This document shows, in pieces, positions 48,203 through 61,689 of a stretch of DNA of 64,000 nucleotides. Every line of letters starts with the position of its first letter. The first letter of the stretch is position 1. The stretch comes from Carallia brachiata (lineage: Eukaryota > Streptophyta > Magnoliopsida > Malpighiales > Rhizophoraceae). The stretch spans positions 2,000,056 to 2,064,055 of the forward strand of contig JADCRB010000037.1 of the NCBI GenBank assembly GCA_021464245.1, read 5' to 3'. Under the pieces are notes generated by a model. The model saw only the letters and a program-made list of their open reading frames with translations, was not told where the DNA came from and did not search any database. A program made the translations under genes and the position numbers.

Positions 48203-48245
48203 TCTTAAGAGAGATTTGATGGCCATCCAAATTAAATTCAAATAA
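48203..48245 (+). mobile_element. Half copy of the 13.1-kb foldback element
   Basis: TTAAGAGAGATTTGATGG followed by CCAAATTAAATTCAAATAA closely matches the left arm and loop of the element at 13,055-13,150 (TTAAGAGAGATTTGATTA, then TCAAAATTAAATTCTATAA). The right arm is missing, so it is a truncated copy. Confidence 0.5.
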
Positions 48246-51126
48246 TTAAGCTAGGTAGTATCTAATCCAATACCCTTTTTACTATTAAATAAATAATAAG
48301 GACCCCATGACCTAGTTGTTTAAATATTAATGTTATCTGTTACCCACGACAAAATAATTAAAAGGCGAGCAAATCCATCCCAGTCCACATTCATGTATCT
48401 AAGGCAAAGACTATCGTTGACAATATCTATTTTAAAAACGTGATCTAACCCATTTGGTCCCCGTGGGCCCCTTCGATCACTCAAGTGGACAAGTCACTCC
48501 GCTGTTATGCTGCCGTTGCGCTTATTATTATATTAGATTAAGTACAGTTATTTGTCAAAAAAATATATTCTTAAAATTTATTTTCTCTCTTCTCTGATTT
48601 TTTTATAAGAATTTTTAATTTCATTCAATTTTTTAGTGATTTCACTTAGATCATATAATAATAGAGTATATTTGATATAAAAAAATAAATTTATATAATA
48701 TAAGATTATAAATAATTTATACTTACAAAAAAGACTAAAAATGATAAGTACGTTTTTTTATATACCAAATGTTATAACATAAGTTCCAGTTAATTTTCAG
48801 TTAAATAACAAAAAATAATATGCTTTGCCAAAAAAATAATGTTCACAAATAAATTATTTTCATGGAAAGCAAAAACTTACACATAATTTGGGAATCAACG
48901 AACTTACAATAACAATCAGTCTCGTTCACTTCCCCCCAAGTCTAGTATGAATTTCCGGCCAATATCTAATCAGATGTCTCATGAGTAATACGCAAATGTG
49001 CCTATTTGTAGGCCGGCAACGGCATCAGTTTCATATAGGCTACCAAGGCCGGTGCAAGTCAAGGGTGCAGCCTGGGGTCCTGGACAATAAGTTGATGCCG
49101 TGGCTTAAGAAAAGGCTTCAATTATCTGAGTACTGCTGTGGATTGTGGATTTGAAGCAGTTTTTTTTTTTTTTTTTTTAACTATCATTTTCATTCATTTG
49201 CACAAAAAATTAAAAGGGAAAACTCCAATCTTACATTATGGTCAGGGGGAAAATTATTGAAATATAATTATAATAAAAAAATGTTAGAAAGAATTTTCAA
49301 AACGCAACTAATTAAAAATTGTTTGCAACTATATAAATTTATTATTCAAAATAAAGGTAGTGATTTTTTTCTTTTTCATAATTACACTTATAATTAATAC
49401 AATTATATAATAAATTTAATAAATTATATTTTAAAATTTTTTTGGACAAATTTCTTTCAGTCATATGAGTATTCAATTATAATATTGTCCGAATCCGAAT
49501 GTGGTACTTTTAGGTCCTCATCAACTAGTGAGGGCAAGACACGGGCAGAGAGAGAAAACCCCTTCCATGCATGGCCTCAGGAAGAGGCGACAAAATGTAA
49601 TGGCGACAAAAATACCAAAAACTTCCCAAACTTTCCACTGCAAAACGATAAGACAATGGTTATTTTCTTGAGGTTGACTTAACTCTCCACTAACCTAACT
49701 ATTAGAAATAGTCTAGTAGACTAGTAGTCACTAAATTTCAAAATTTAGATTGAACCCCCGTGCTTTACTTGTTGCTCAAATTTCCTCCTCTAATTCAATT
49801 GGGAAAAAAATAATCTCCACTAACCGTGATTCTTGGTGGTTTGAACAGTTTGGTAGTTAATTACTTAATTATTTGGAAGCTAATAATTGTTTGTCCTTTG
49901 TGCATGCATTTAATGATTCTGTACACCAACAGGACGGACTTTTTAATTTCCTGGTGGAATCTTTTTACTAATTATGCCTTTGAATTCTAATATTTGGATT
50001 TCATTTTCGTGAGATGTTGTTTGTTGGACGTCTAATTTTTCCCATTTATGTTTTTTTTTTCTTTCTTTGATTGGGTGGTTCAGTGAAATATGTGCCATTA
50101 GGAGAATAAATCGATAAATCTCCTCATCAATTTTACAGATATACAATTTAACAGGGGGAAGTATCCCACTTAGCAGTTAGCAAGGACTGGGCTGATTACT
50201 CCTACTCACGATGACTCACAAGGAACGCTTCGAAATTTTCATCAATTGTTTGCGAGAGGTCAAGGAACTCTCGGTGACATGCGCTTAAACACCTTAACAT
50301 TATTACTGTTGAAATGTGAGTTAAATTAACTTAATTTTAAATGTGAATGAAAAAGAGACTTTTAAATAAGATTTAGTTAAAATAAAAAAAAAAGATCAAA
50401 TCAAATTTGTATAAAGTAAAATTATGTATGTTTTATACTAATAAAAAATGTGAATAAGAATAATGTGCACATGTATGCTACTTGCTGAAACTGATTCTGC
50501 GGGTCGCCTTATTCTTAAAGTAAACTCGGAAAAGAGACATGCAAACAAGTATGCAAATGAGTATCGCGAAATGTACATCTAAGAAATTTTTAATGGTGAT
50601 TTGCAAATTTTATCATCTGGCTTCACATTTTATCTTGTCATGTTGCATATCATATGTTTTTGTTTAAAAATAATATGCGGGACCCAGTCGTGAAATGCAT
50701 CGGGACCATTCCATGTGGCCCATCTGTGTAGTTCGTCCATTTGCCAAAAAAACATCGGTACAATATATTAATCAAAATCACGGGTTTATGCATTCCCTCA
50801 CACCTGCTCTCAGGTGTCACAATTTAGCCTCACAATTTGGAGGCAGCATGGGGTCCACGGGGGACGGTGTACTTCCGTTTCTCTTATAATCCATTGAGCA
50901 TGGTCACAAATGATGCAACCACAGCAACATTGCCCTTTCACTTCATCACACTCGTCGTATTAGATTCAATGGCTCCAGCGTAAGTATCTTACGCTATCAT
51001 ATCAAAAGATATGTAACAAATGCACCGAAGGCGACTTTCTATCCCCCACCCCCAATATTTGACAAGCAAGCTGTCACTTTCTTACCCTATCCTACATAAA
51101 TGTGCATGGCTAGTACACTTGATTTC

Positions 51127-51170
51127 GAAATACATTAGCGATCTGTCAGAAAAGAAATACATTAGTGATC
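51127..51170 (+). repeat. 17-bp direct repeat split by a short A-ended insert
   Basis: GAAATACATTAGCGATC (51127-51143) recurs as GAAATACATTAGTGATC (51154-51170). The insert TGTCAGAAAA ends in four A. Minimal member of the series. Confidence 0.55.
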
Positions 51171-51860
51171 CCGCATATTAAGGATTTCAGGGTAAATGAA
51201 TTTTTTCTATTACATTTATACGGAATTTTTTTAAACAATTATGGGTATTTTTTTGTGTAATTATGAAAGATAAATATAAAATAAAAAATAATAATATTTT
51301 TTTATAATTTTTTATCATTATGATTACAAAAAAAAAATTCATAATTATATAAAAAAAAAAACGCATGTAAAAGCAATAAAGAGCTTTCATTTGTCCACCA
51401 CATTTTTCTCATATATATTCGGCCACGTAGCCAAACAATTTCTCCGCCACCGATTCTAGGTAAGCAAAAACGGCCCCCATGCCTTTCTCGTTAAAGCAAG
51501 TCTGGCAAATGGACCACTCGCCCATACATCTCCAAACACAAGCTGATGATACTTTTATCTCCCAGGAGTCCTGTCCGATAAGCCACTTTATTAGCAGAAA
51601 CGCAGAAACCGAACCGCCAGTAAGTCCGACACACCCAGATGGGATCACTGATCAAAGCTCCAACACTTTATGTCCATGTGGGTCGTAAGCATGAAACTTG
51701 TCGTCTTCCTCCCCAATTTTATATGGAACTTGTCGTTTTTCTCTCTGGCATGAAATTCATTTGTTTACCGCGTGTTCCTTGATTGGCAATTTCGGTTAAT
51801 CCATGTGGGCTTAGTGAATGTGAGTGGCAAAACTAATTAGCAAGATTGGTACCATTAAAA

Positions 51861-51907
51861 GTCGTGGTCTAATTAGACTAAAAAAAAAAAAATTGTTGTG
51901 GTCTAAT
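51861..51907 (+). repeat. Poly(A) micro-insertion with 13-bp direct repeats
   Basis: GTCGTGGTCTAAT (51861-51873) recurs as GTTGTGGTCTAAT (51895-51907). The insert is TAGACT, a long A-run and TT. Confidence 0.6.
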
Positions 51908-52778
51908 AATAAATATTAAATTAGTGTCAAACTGAAAATTCAGAGTTTGAATTTTCTTAAAATATACGGTGGCCAAAGCTACACTTGCTCTGGTATTCTA
52001 CCTATCTTAACCATCTGAAAGTAACCCATCTCCCCTAAGTGGATACAATATTCTTCGGCTGGACTGTAAAGTATCAATCGTGCTTTCCAATTTTTCTTTT
52101 TTGGAATAAAAACAACCTGGGAAGATTGGCGTCTTTGTATTGTGGCTGTTGTGGCATCGCCGCTATTAATGGTGATGCCCAAATGACAATCAGGTCTCGA
52201 CTGGCTTGCAACACTTTAATTTAATACGGACCGTATTACATACATGCATATAGATCTATTTTATATTGTTATAAAAAATATATTTTATAAATATATGACA
52301 TATTGTAACGTGATAATATATATATATATTTAATGGTTATAATCATATATTCAGCTGTTATAAATATACTTAACAGTTCTATATTTCTCTCTTATCATCT
52401 TCCATCTCTAACAATTATCAGTTTCAAAGGATAAATAAAAAAATCTTAACAATTTTAGAAACATTAGACTAAAAAAACTATTAGTTTTAGTTAAGTGATC
52501 ACCAAATTTATAATTTAAAATGAGATTTAGGATTCAAACCCTAAATTTTATTATTAGTTAAATCTCTTTTTACAATCTAACTAAACTAAATAAAAAACAT
52601 TATACTAATAAAACATCTTAAAATATATATTAAAATTTATAAAATATATAAACATCGATTTAAAAATATATCTAAAAGAAAACATATCTATCAATTAATA
52701 TTTTATTGTGCCAATAATGCGTCGATTGTATTTTGATGATTTTCTAGCCACATGGCTTTCCGATTGGCCGAAGTTATG

Positions 52779-53620
52779 TTTTTTTTTTTTTTTTATCAAG
52801 AGGAGAAAGTAGCATTAAATAGAAACAGCAAGTACACAAGTTGGGTCCAGCAAAACACAAGCCCAAAGGACAAGCAGAACTAAGCAACTCAAGCAGCCCA
52901 AAAGAACAGAGGAAAGATACAAGGCATAGCAAGGCCCAACAGAACCCTGGTCCGGAACCCGGCCCAAAGGCCCAAGGGCAGAAGCCCCGACTGCTCCACA
53001 GCCACTCCCCACCATCAGAGGAGGACCAGCACCGGCACAAGTCGAGAAGAGCAACACCGCGCCAACTGGCTACACAACAGACACCAACACCGACCGATCC
53101 AACCAAAGAAGCAGCAACACACACCGAGATACGGATGACAGCAAGAGGGCCTCGCCACAACTCGTACCAGAACCCAGAGCCCCTGGAACCAAAGGGAAGC
53201 TAGATCTGCAGCCTCACGCCCAGCTGAACAAGCCCTGACCGGGTGCCCGTGAAAGGGAACTACCTCAGCCGCCGGCAGCCAACGCCAGCGAACAAACCCC
53301 CAAAAGCCAGTTGAGGACCGGAGCTGCCAAAAGCCGAACAGAACCACGCCCATCCCAAACTGTGCACGGACCAACCGAAAACCAAAAGGGGAAACCTCCC
53401 CCAACCACACACCGACCGCCGAGACGACCGGGGAAGGTGGGGGAGAAAAGCCACAAGCCTAAAGTCGAACCAGTAGAAACACACTAGAAACCACACGCAA
53501 ACGCAAACGACAACCAGAAGCCGCAAAAAGGAAAAGAAAAAATCAAAAAACGGTCACAGAGGACCGACAAAGCCAGACAAACGCTGGCACAAAGCCAAAC
53601 TGACATCGGCACACATGTGC
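52779..53620 (-). mobile_element. GC-rich LINE-like 3' end with poly(A) tail
   Basis: A sharply bounded, GC-rich block of about 840 bp sits in AT-rich DNA. On the plus strand it begins with 16 T (52779-52794). On the minus strand it therefore ends in CTCCTCTTGAT followed by poly(A), as 3' ends of plant non-LTR (L1-type) retrotransposons do. Minus-strand frames (52774-53160, 53015-53410, 53260-53526) are Trp/Cys/Leu-rich, overlap in different frames and carry no complete domain. No clear target duplication was found and no reverse transcriptase remains, so it is a 5'-truncated copy if the assignment is right. A processed transcript copy is the alternative. Confidence 0.5.
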
Positions 53621-56600
53621 TCATTTTCGTTGGGTTTTGTTCGATTGAAAGTAAAAGTAATGTCATAGGTCACTTTAATGCAGAGTAAGAATACCAACAA
53701 TGAAACTGTACTTTTATTTGTCACCCTTTTAAATTGGATACTGAACGGTTTCAAACTAAATAAAAATAATTTTTTTAAAAAAAAAAAATAAAAATATATC
53801 ACAAATATATTGATTATCATTGATTTTATTTGATTTTGCACACCTATTTAACCAAATTTTATAAGAAATAATCTACTATTGGAGCATTAATTGTACGGAG
53901 CATAGTTTTGTAGTTAAAAACTACAACAATTGCTTAATTTAAAAGTTACAGTGCATTAATTATATAAAGATTAACTCGTACCATACACAGAAAACTGATA
54001 TAAAAATTGGTCATTAACAGCAAGAGCTTATATATAGCATTTTCTTAGTACGAATAAAAACGTCTTTGGGTGAGTGCAGAATGAGTTGAAAACTTGCATT
54101 TGGAAAATTTATTTTGCTATCCGTATCGTTAGATGGAGAAAAATTTCAGGCTGAGGCAATGGGTTGGGCGAAAATGGTCTTGTAGGTGAGTTCGGTTTTA
54201 GGGAACGAACAAAAGAATGAATGGGCAATGACTTAATAACATCAGGAGGTGGTCTACGATTAATTCGGTTGATGATATTGACCAGCTAGCCTACTTCGAA
54301 CAACAAAGGATTGGTGCCCATATTTGTTTTGCAGTTTTTGGTTGTGTGGGCTATTTTTTGGGCCTGGAAACAACCGCTAACTGGATAATCTCCTTTATCC
54401 AAGACAATGTTAAGACCTTGGGTCTAGGTGTCTGTCATTGGGCCTCCGCTCTGTTCCCGTAAAAACACCTGGGTGCTTTCTTTGGAAGAACAATGGAGCA
54501 TGGCGTTTTTTGGGCCTGGGTCATGACCTGTACTCACCCTAACATAAATCTCGTATACTCCTTTCAATATGCCGGAACTGTGATTTCAGGCTTCAACGTA
54601 AGTGCTCAAGTATTAATTACTGACAAAGAACTAGTGTCAAGTCCAAGACCCAGCAAGCAGGCCCGCCATGCCATCTTACTGGCAGCTAGATTTCAAACTC
54701 AAACTCAACGATTCTCCCTCGTCATGGGCCTGGACCCAGCAAAGGTACCTCGGGCTTCCCACTTCATTCAAAAAAATTATAAACCAACATAACTCTAGTC
54801 CAATCACTTCATGAGAGCTTATAAAAGATAGGACCCAAAAAAAAAAAATAATAAAGGACCGAAAAAGAGGGCCTATAAAAGATCTTAGACCAAAAATCGC
54901 TTTCTTCGGGAGTTCACATTTTAGGCAGGCCACTGGTTGGAGTTCGGTTGCTAAGTAGGATTAAAAAAAAAAAAAAAAAAAAAGCATGGCGTGACCAACG
55001 AATATTAATTCGAGTAGTAAGGAGTTCGGTATCTCTTAAATAAAATATCGAGTTTGAGCCTTATAAATAGAGAAAATGATATTAGAAGAGCCGCTCTTGT
55101 AAGAAATCTGACCATAAAAAAAAAAAGCATGACATGCAAAAACTTCCATGGACTCGACTTAAGGCTCTTTAGATTTTTTTTTTTTTTAATTTTTGGTGTA
55201 TAGCCATCCTTAGAACCAAGTTCACCTCTTCTTAGGCCATAGTCCTTATTATTGTCTTCCTTTCTTGAGCCTAGTAATTAATTTAACCCTCAAAGTACTA
55301 ACGCTAACCCTCAAAGTACTAACGCTAAAAGGTACTTTTGCCCTTAATTGTCTCTTAGTTTTTTAAGTTCTCCAAGTACTGGGAGTTTATTATTGGAAGT
55401 GGTTATATAAAAGTATTTTGACGTGTCACTTTTAGAATTAACTTAAATTTAAATTTTTGTGTTATTTTTTTTTCCATAAATTAGGGATTCTATATGTAAT
55501 GTACAGCATACATATTAGTATACTCGTTAATACTGTTGTCAAGTTTAGAAAATACTGATTTCAAGTTTAATAATACTCTGATAGTAAGTCCTTCCTATGA
55601 AAGAAGTTAAATAAGGATGTCGACGACTTAAAAGATAGTCTCAACCCACAAATCTAATGACTGACATATTTGCGATAAATTTTTTTTTCTACTAAAAAAA
55701 GTATTATGGATTAATAATCATATAACGCAATTTTTTTTCCTTTTCCATATAAAGCAGTGCTGGTTTGACGTAGTAACAGTCAATCGATAACATAATTTTC
55801 TCCCGAAAACAACACAACGTTTCTTTCCCTTTAAGTCCACCAAGTTCAGATAAGCAAAATGGCCCTCTTGCAGGCGGATTTAACGCGAAAAGATTTTCGG
55901 CTTGATATGGAGCTTCATGGGATTCATGGCCAGCCAGGGATGAATGCAGAAAACTTTTTTTTAGTGGGAGCAAAATTAATATATAAGAGTATGAGGAAAA
56001 ACAAAGGAATTGTGTGGGGGTGAAAAATTAAGTGGGGCCAAATTTGGTAAAATATCATTCTTTACATATCAAAAAAAAAAAAAAAAATCAGTGGGGGAAC
56101 TTAGACTAGCTCTGGCCCAGGCCAATTGTGTGTAAAACAATCAGGTATGATCCAATCAATCGAGTAGAGGTCTGTGGCAATAGTGGGGACTAACTTCGTC
56201 AAGATTAAACCGTAAAGGATTTGTCCTAAAAAATAAATCAATAATTGGTGCGTCCACACATAAGATAAAAACATGAGCTTGTAAAATCGATCTTGATACA
56301 AGAGTTCCATAAAATAAAATAAAAAAAGGAGTATTTGCAGTTTTATATTCATCCGAAGCACAGAAAAAAATGTTGGACTGGGACAGTAAAAACCTAGTCT
56401 TTCAACGCGCCCTGCCAAACTGACTTGATGGCGAAATTGAGCGTGTTTTGTCCCAGTTCAAATTGCAAAACGACGTGCTTGTACTCTGTTCAGATCAAAA
56501 TCAAATTTGAAAGATGACATTGAAAGCATTATGCCATTTCCTCGTCGTTGTAACGCTACTATGGAAATTCCATCTTTTGTGGTTGGTCGGTTCGTTCCTG

Positions 56601-58884
56601 GTTTGCTTTGCATAATTGATGGCTTGGCTGGAAAAGGATTGAAAGCGCTAGCTTCGTTTAAACCTTTTCACCGTTCAACTTTCTGTGCAAGACTCAATTG
56701 GGTGGAAGACAAGAAAAACTCAATTGACTGCATACTTTTGTTGTTTTGGTGGGTGGATTTTTCAACTAATCGCAGTCACAATTATGGGGGTTAGGACTTA
56801 GGACGGATTCCTGAATGTAAAACTGATGCAGCAGACTGGCTTTATATGAATATGATTTCCACTACACATGCATAAGCACATAAATAAACAAACATGGGTA
56901 TTAGTACAGTTTGTGTCGTTTAATTATCAAACCTATTATCATTAAATTGAAATTTTGACGTCGAATGTGAGCCTGGGATTTTTTTTTTTTTTGTTTTTCG
57001 CCGTCCCACGGTATTACAGTACAAAAAATGGAGATGAAGAGCCTCGACAGAAAGCTGACTGGATTGAAATGCATATATACATAGCAGAGGCTTAATTTAG
57101 TCCATGTACCTGAATGGAAGTTACGACAAGGAATCCCCTGCTCATATTTTGTCTTTTAATTAATTAAGTTTATCGATGAAATTATTGGATGTGGCGTGTA
57201 GGGATATTTTGCAACAACCAGGCTTTTAATTAAAGATACACACATAATTTGATGATGCAATACGCCCATTGTATTGTGTCGCGGAATCCTTTTCCTTTTT
57301 ATGCAATGTTTCATATGAAGATTTTTTTTTTTTTTTATTTGTTTTGAGTGGAAGTGCAAAACAGTATGCACATAGGTTTTGGTTGGTTGTGACAATGAAC
57401 TTCATCCTGGTTTGTCCTTATATTGGACGTGTATTCTACAGGAATTTATGATAATGTGCAATAAGAAATTGCGAGATTAATGTGAACTGCTTTCCACCTG
57501 ATCGATAACTTTGTACATTAAGTTTGTTGATAGTTGGTTCTATTTATCACTGAGGAGAAGTAGAATCTTTTTGAGCACATAGAGAAGAGAAGGCACGAGA
57601 CCAAGTGCGTGGTGCGAAATCAACCGAGGGGCTTTGATAAAAATCAGAATAAAGTATCCAAAGTGCCCTCCAATGCAACTTGCAGAAAAGCTCCTCCTTT
57701 TGAAAAGAAAGTTGGGAAGCCTTGTCATTTACCAGAGAAAAGGTCCTGCAGAATTTTTTTTTTTATATTGCTCATGTTGGGCTTGAATTGTTTTGTCTAG
57801 TGGGGGACCGTGAATGGAGCACTAGGCTTTTTCACTAAGGTTACGCAAACAACAACAACCAACAACAACAACGATGTTAGTGCCAGCCATTAGCAGCAAA
57901 TACAAACTAAAGGAGACAAGTAGAATGGCGATGGGGGCATAACCATCGTAATGAGAAAACTCATTTTCCATGTCATTTTTTCCATGTCATTTAGTGGGTT
58001 GTGATTGATAGTACATGAGATTTGACAATTTAACATGCCACCAAAATATGTCAATTTGATGGACAGAGATGGTGGTAAAGCCAACATGTTGGTGGACACA
58101 ACTGTCTAATATGCTCCAAAACACTTTGCAATTATAACTACCCTGCTTGCTTTGCAACACAAGCACAGAGAGAGGGAATTTCCTACAATATCCAAGTTTT
58201 TTGCCCTGAGGCAATCCCATGTTATATATCAGGAAGCTTGTAAATGATAACCATCCAATAAGCCGTATTATACTTCTACTCTGTATAAGTCTTCCCGATA
58301 CCTTTGTGTTGAGTCTGTAAGGATTCCAATGATTTCAATTGTTGCATTTTCTACGTTCAAAAAGGATAACCATCCAACAGGAAAGAATAAGCGGAGGAAA
58401 AGTTGAAAACTCGTATCATCCACTTTAAGCGCAGGAATAGGCAAGGTATTTAAAAATATATTTCTCTGTTGGTTACTAGTCAATTCCTATGCGTCAGCTA
58501 TGGAAAGAAAATTCCTTTATGAACTACTTCGACAAAACTACAGGTAACAATAGATTACCAACCCCAAATAGGAGAATCTGCCTCAGCTATTGAAGATCAG
58601 AATTATTGACATAATGTTTCTCTTCACTTAATTTTAGTTTTTAAGCACCAATCCCACTTATTGAACAGTTTGATTCCCTTTTGATGAAAAGTGTTACAGA
58701 AAGAGCAATAAATGAATCAAAGTTAATTCCTAAGAATCTTAAAATTGTGATTCCATTGACAACAAGTTAAATGGGTCTCCAAAGTGGCACAGTCCAACAG
58801 ATTTGGAAGATATCTTGGGAAAGCAAATTAAAGTATGAAGGAAAAATGCAGGTAAAACAACAGTTGCATGATTTCTTTTCTGCG
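53621..58884. other. Intergenic DNA
   Basis: No supportable gene. Patches at 54,060-54,790 and 56,380-56,800 are less AT-rich and permit frames of 95-105 codons, but none shows a domain or splice partners. A 21-bp tandem pair (AACCCTCAAAGTACTAACGCT) lies at about 55,286-55,327, and a CAA-rich microsatellite at 57,846-57,871. Confidence 0.4.
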
Positions 58885-58894
58885 CACTTAAAAT

Positions 58895-59396
58895 GAAATA
58901 TGAATATTTTTAATTTTAAATCTTTAAGTATTTTTATATTTGAGTTTAAAATTTTTTTGACATTTTATTTGAATTCTAAATATTTTAATTTTCTACCAAA
59001 TCAGTCCCTCTATTTACCAAAAGTGATCAATCTATTAAAAAATAATTTTAACTTTACAAAAAATTATTTAAAAAAAGATTAAATATATGAATTGAATATT
59101 TTTTCTATCAAAAATATACATGTTACCTATTTAATTCATATATTTATTGATTAAAAAAAATTTAATGTGTATATTTTATTGATAAAAAAAATATTTAATT
59201 CATATATTTAACATTTTTTTTAAATGATTTCTATTAAGTTAAACTCATTTATTAATCGATTGACCACTTTTTATAACTTAATGGACTGATGTCGTATAAA
59301 ATTAAAAGATTTAGAATTCAAATGAAATGTCAAAAAAATTTAAAACTCAAACGTAAAAAAAAATTAAAAGTTTAAAATTAAAAATATTGATATCTC
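58895..59396. mobile_element. 500-bp foldback MITE, copy 2
   Basis: This is clearly the same element as 16,003-16,502. The shared blocks, in the same order, are CTACCAAATCAGTCCCTC, AAAAGTGATCAATCTATT, TTAACTTTACAAAAAATT, GAATTGAATATTTTTTC and ATTTAATTCATATATTT. Its inverted ends are preserved but more A/T-biased. The flanking 10-mers CACTTAAAAT (58885-58894) and CACCTAAAAC (59397-59406) match at 8 of 10 positions, a decayed 10-bp target duplication. Non-coding. It looks older than copy 1. Confidence 0.8.
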
Positions 59397-60349
59397 CACC
59401 TAAAACATCTTAGAGAACTTCAGTCCACCTTATTGCGTAATCTTAGATTAGAGAACAAAGTGATAAGGAAACTGTCATTTTCATGGACGGAACAAAGTAA
59501 AAAGAACACAAAAATGAGGAATAAGATGCTTCAATCGGTGGCTCTCACTCCCATGCTCTGGTCAAGATACAATTGTCAAATTCAGTCAACCAAAGCCAGA
59601 CGTACGTATAAAGTATAAACCTTGTATGTTAAGAAAGTAGGGACGGTTGGATTAAAATTCTTTCATTTGGAGAAAGGGGGAAAAGCTGATAAGGAGGGGT
59701 AGTATGGCAAAGCAAATTTGGAGGAAGCATCTGATGACATGATACATGGTCCAGGTAGCACTATATGAATATGTCTATAAGACAATGATTTGCAAGTGTA
59801 ATTGTCAAATTTTCTGCCAATAGTTGCAGCAATTCCATTCAATCGAAATAAGTAAAGCACTAAAGTCCCATCTTCAATCAGTTCGCATTTTTTTCATCCA
59901 TCCAAGTGCAATAGGAAGCCGCGTTCATTTCGGGCTAGCGAATCAATAATTGCAGAGTCAACCATATAGTCTTAGCCCATTCCTCCTTGAGCTCAATTTG
60001 AGGACGACTCCTTAAGTAAATAGCAATTCTGATAGTTCACGCGAAATGAAAATTCCTTGCGACTACAATGAAATACCAAACCACAAAGGAGTACGTTTCA
60101 CAAGTACCTAAAGTCAAGCTCCACGCAGATAAGCTTTTCTTGGCTTCTATAAATCAGACTTGAATATGGAATCACATTATGAACTAACCGAAGCTTTTGT
60201 AAGAGTTTAGACCATGGACTGTCTATAGTCCTAAATTGACATATTCACATGAAACCATCATAAAGCATAGAGAAAGCTATTCAACAATAGTGAAACTCAA
60301 TGTAATGTCTCAATACCTTCAGAATTTTAACCTGCACCCAACCCACAAG
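59397..60349. other. Region downstream of the MYB gene
   Basis: No gene visible. It probably includes the 3' untranslated region of the MYB gene on its right side. Confidence 0.45.
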
Positions 60350-61630
60350 TTACTGATACTGCATTGACTGCATCTGGAAAATCAAATCGTAAGGTACAAG
60401 GTTATACCCTGGAATTGTTTCCCTGAGCATTTTTTGCTCCTGCAGCTTGGGTCCATTTGGCGATAACCCACAACAAGGAGATGCGGACAAGTTGCCGCTT
60501 GCTGGGTTGAAAACCATGCCTGCTCCTTCATTTTGTTGTTCCCAGTCATACAAGCTTTTACCCATGCCAGCCATTGTGTGTTCTGGCCGTTCTTTTACAG
60601 TTATCGTGGAATGACTGGGAGATGATGGCTTTACATCGTCAGGTGAAGTTGACTTAGTATCTGGGAGACCGACGGTGGTGATATCATGGATGCTGGATCT
60701 CCTCTTATCCTTTCCTCCCGTACTCTGCCTGATAAAATACTTTTGAGCATGGCTAGCAACCTGAGTAGGCGTTCTGGTAGTCACAAAGTTGCGAGAGATA
60801 TTTCTCCAATCCCCCTTGCCGTATTTTTGAAGACCCATCAGAAACTGCCTGCAATTTTGTCAAAATTTCACCACTTAAACAACAGGACAGCAAAAATAAA
60901 AGTAACATCATTGAGAAAAGCAACTTCTAAATAATTAATGGAAGAAACTTTAATTTTACTTCTACGTTTATATGGTTATATCTATCCCATTGAACTATAT
61001 TGTTCATTCATCTTAGCTCACCCAACACTAGAAATGCGACGATATTTGCAGCTTATTTTGTACCACAATTGGCATGGAAATCACAGAGAGAAGCAACATC
61101 AATTCAGTTCCAAACATTTCAACATCCAACATTGAATTTTACCATTACTAGAGCAAAAAAATGGGGAAAAATTAGCATTAACAAAGAGAGAAAAACTGAC
61201 TCAACCTGTGCTCCTCCTCTGTCCATGGTATTCCTTTCTTTCGTTCCTGCTCAGAAGGCCGAGTTGCAGTGCACCTCTTGCCTCCAGGACTTAAGTATTG
61301 TTCCAATCCGTCATAGCCATGACTATTAACCCACTCCAAAGTGAAAGAATCACTAGTGTAGCCAGGAATTGGAATCAGCCCCGCCTCTATATCACTGACG
61401 TCTTCCTCCAGTTCCTTGTACTGTTTGATCACATCACCTACAGTCTTGCCTGGGATCATGGCCGCCACTTTGAGCCAGCGATCAGGTGTATCCTTATCGT
61501 ACAAAGCCAGAGCATTCTCAAACAGCTTATTCTCTTCTGGGGTCCATTTGGTAGCCTTGCTTTCTTGGAACAACCAGTTTGAATTCAGCAGATAAGAGGC
61601 TGGAGAAAGGATTTCAAAACCTCGATTCAT
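60350..61630 (-). CDS. DIVARICATA-like MYB transcription factor
   Basis: A nuclear DNA-binding regulator of the two-repeat, SHAQKYF-type MYB family. Two exons, 61630-61206 and 60848-60350, join through Arg142 (AG|G) to give 307 aa. The N-terminal SANT-like domain (about 27-75) has [20 protein letters not shown] and [14 protein letters not shown], typical of DIV/RAD proteins. The second MYB repeat (about 132-183) has [43 protein letters not shown], with SHAQKYF at 174-180. A conserved [14 protein letters not shown] block follows at about 187-200. The rest is Ser/Pro-rich and poorly conserved. Start and length agree with Arabidopsis At2g38090-type proteins (recalled). RAD/DIV members control floral asymmetry in Antirrhinum and various stress or growth outputs elsewhere, so a specific target set cannot be assigned here. 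Confidence 0.95.
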
Positions 61631-61689
61631 GGTTTTAGATGGTTGTAACGCAAAATCAAAGAAAAGTAGCTGGCATGGCCAATACTAAC

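Larger units (their letters stand above)
48246..52778. other. AT-rich intergenic DNA
   Basis: No supportable gene. Short frames at 49,485-49,682, 50,695-50,889 and 51,409-51,688 lie in slightly GC-richer patches but show no domain. Two direct-repeat/A-run loci (51,127 and 51,861) are listed separately. Confidence 0.4.

Noticed and set aside
56507..56794. 95-codon plus-strand frame
   Set aside because: No recognisable motif. Isolated between AT-rich sequences.
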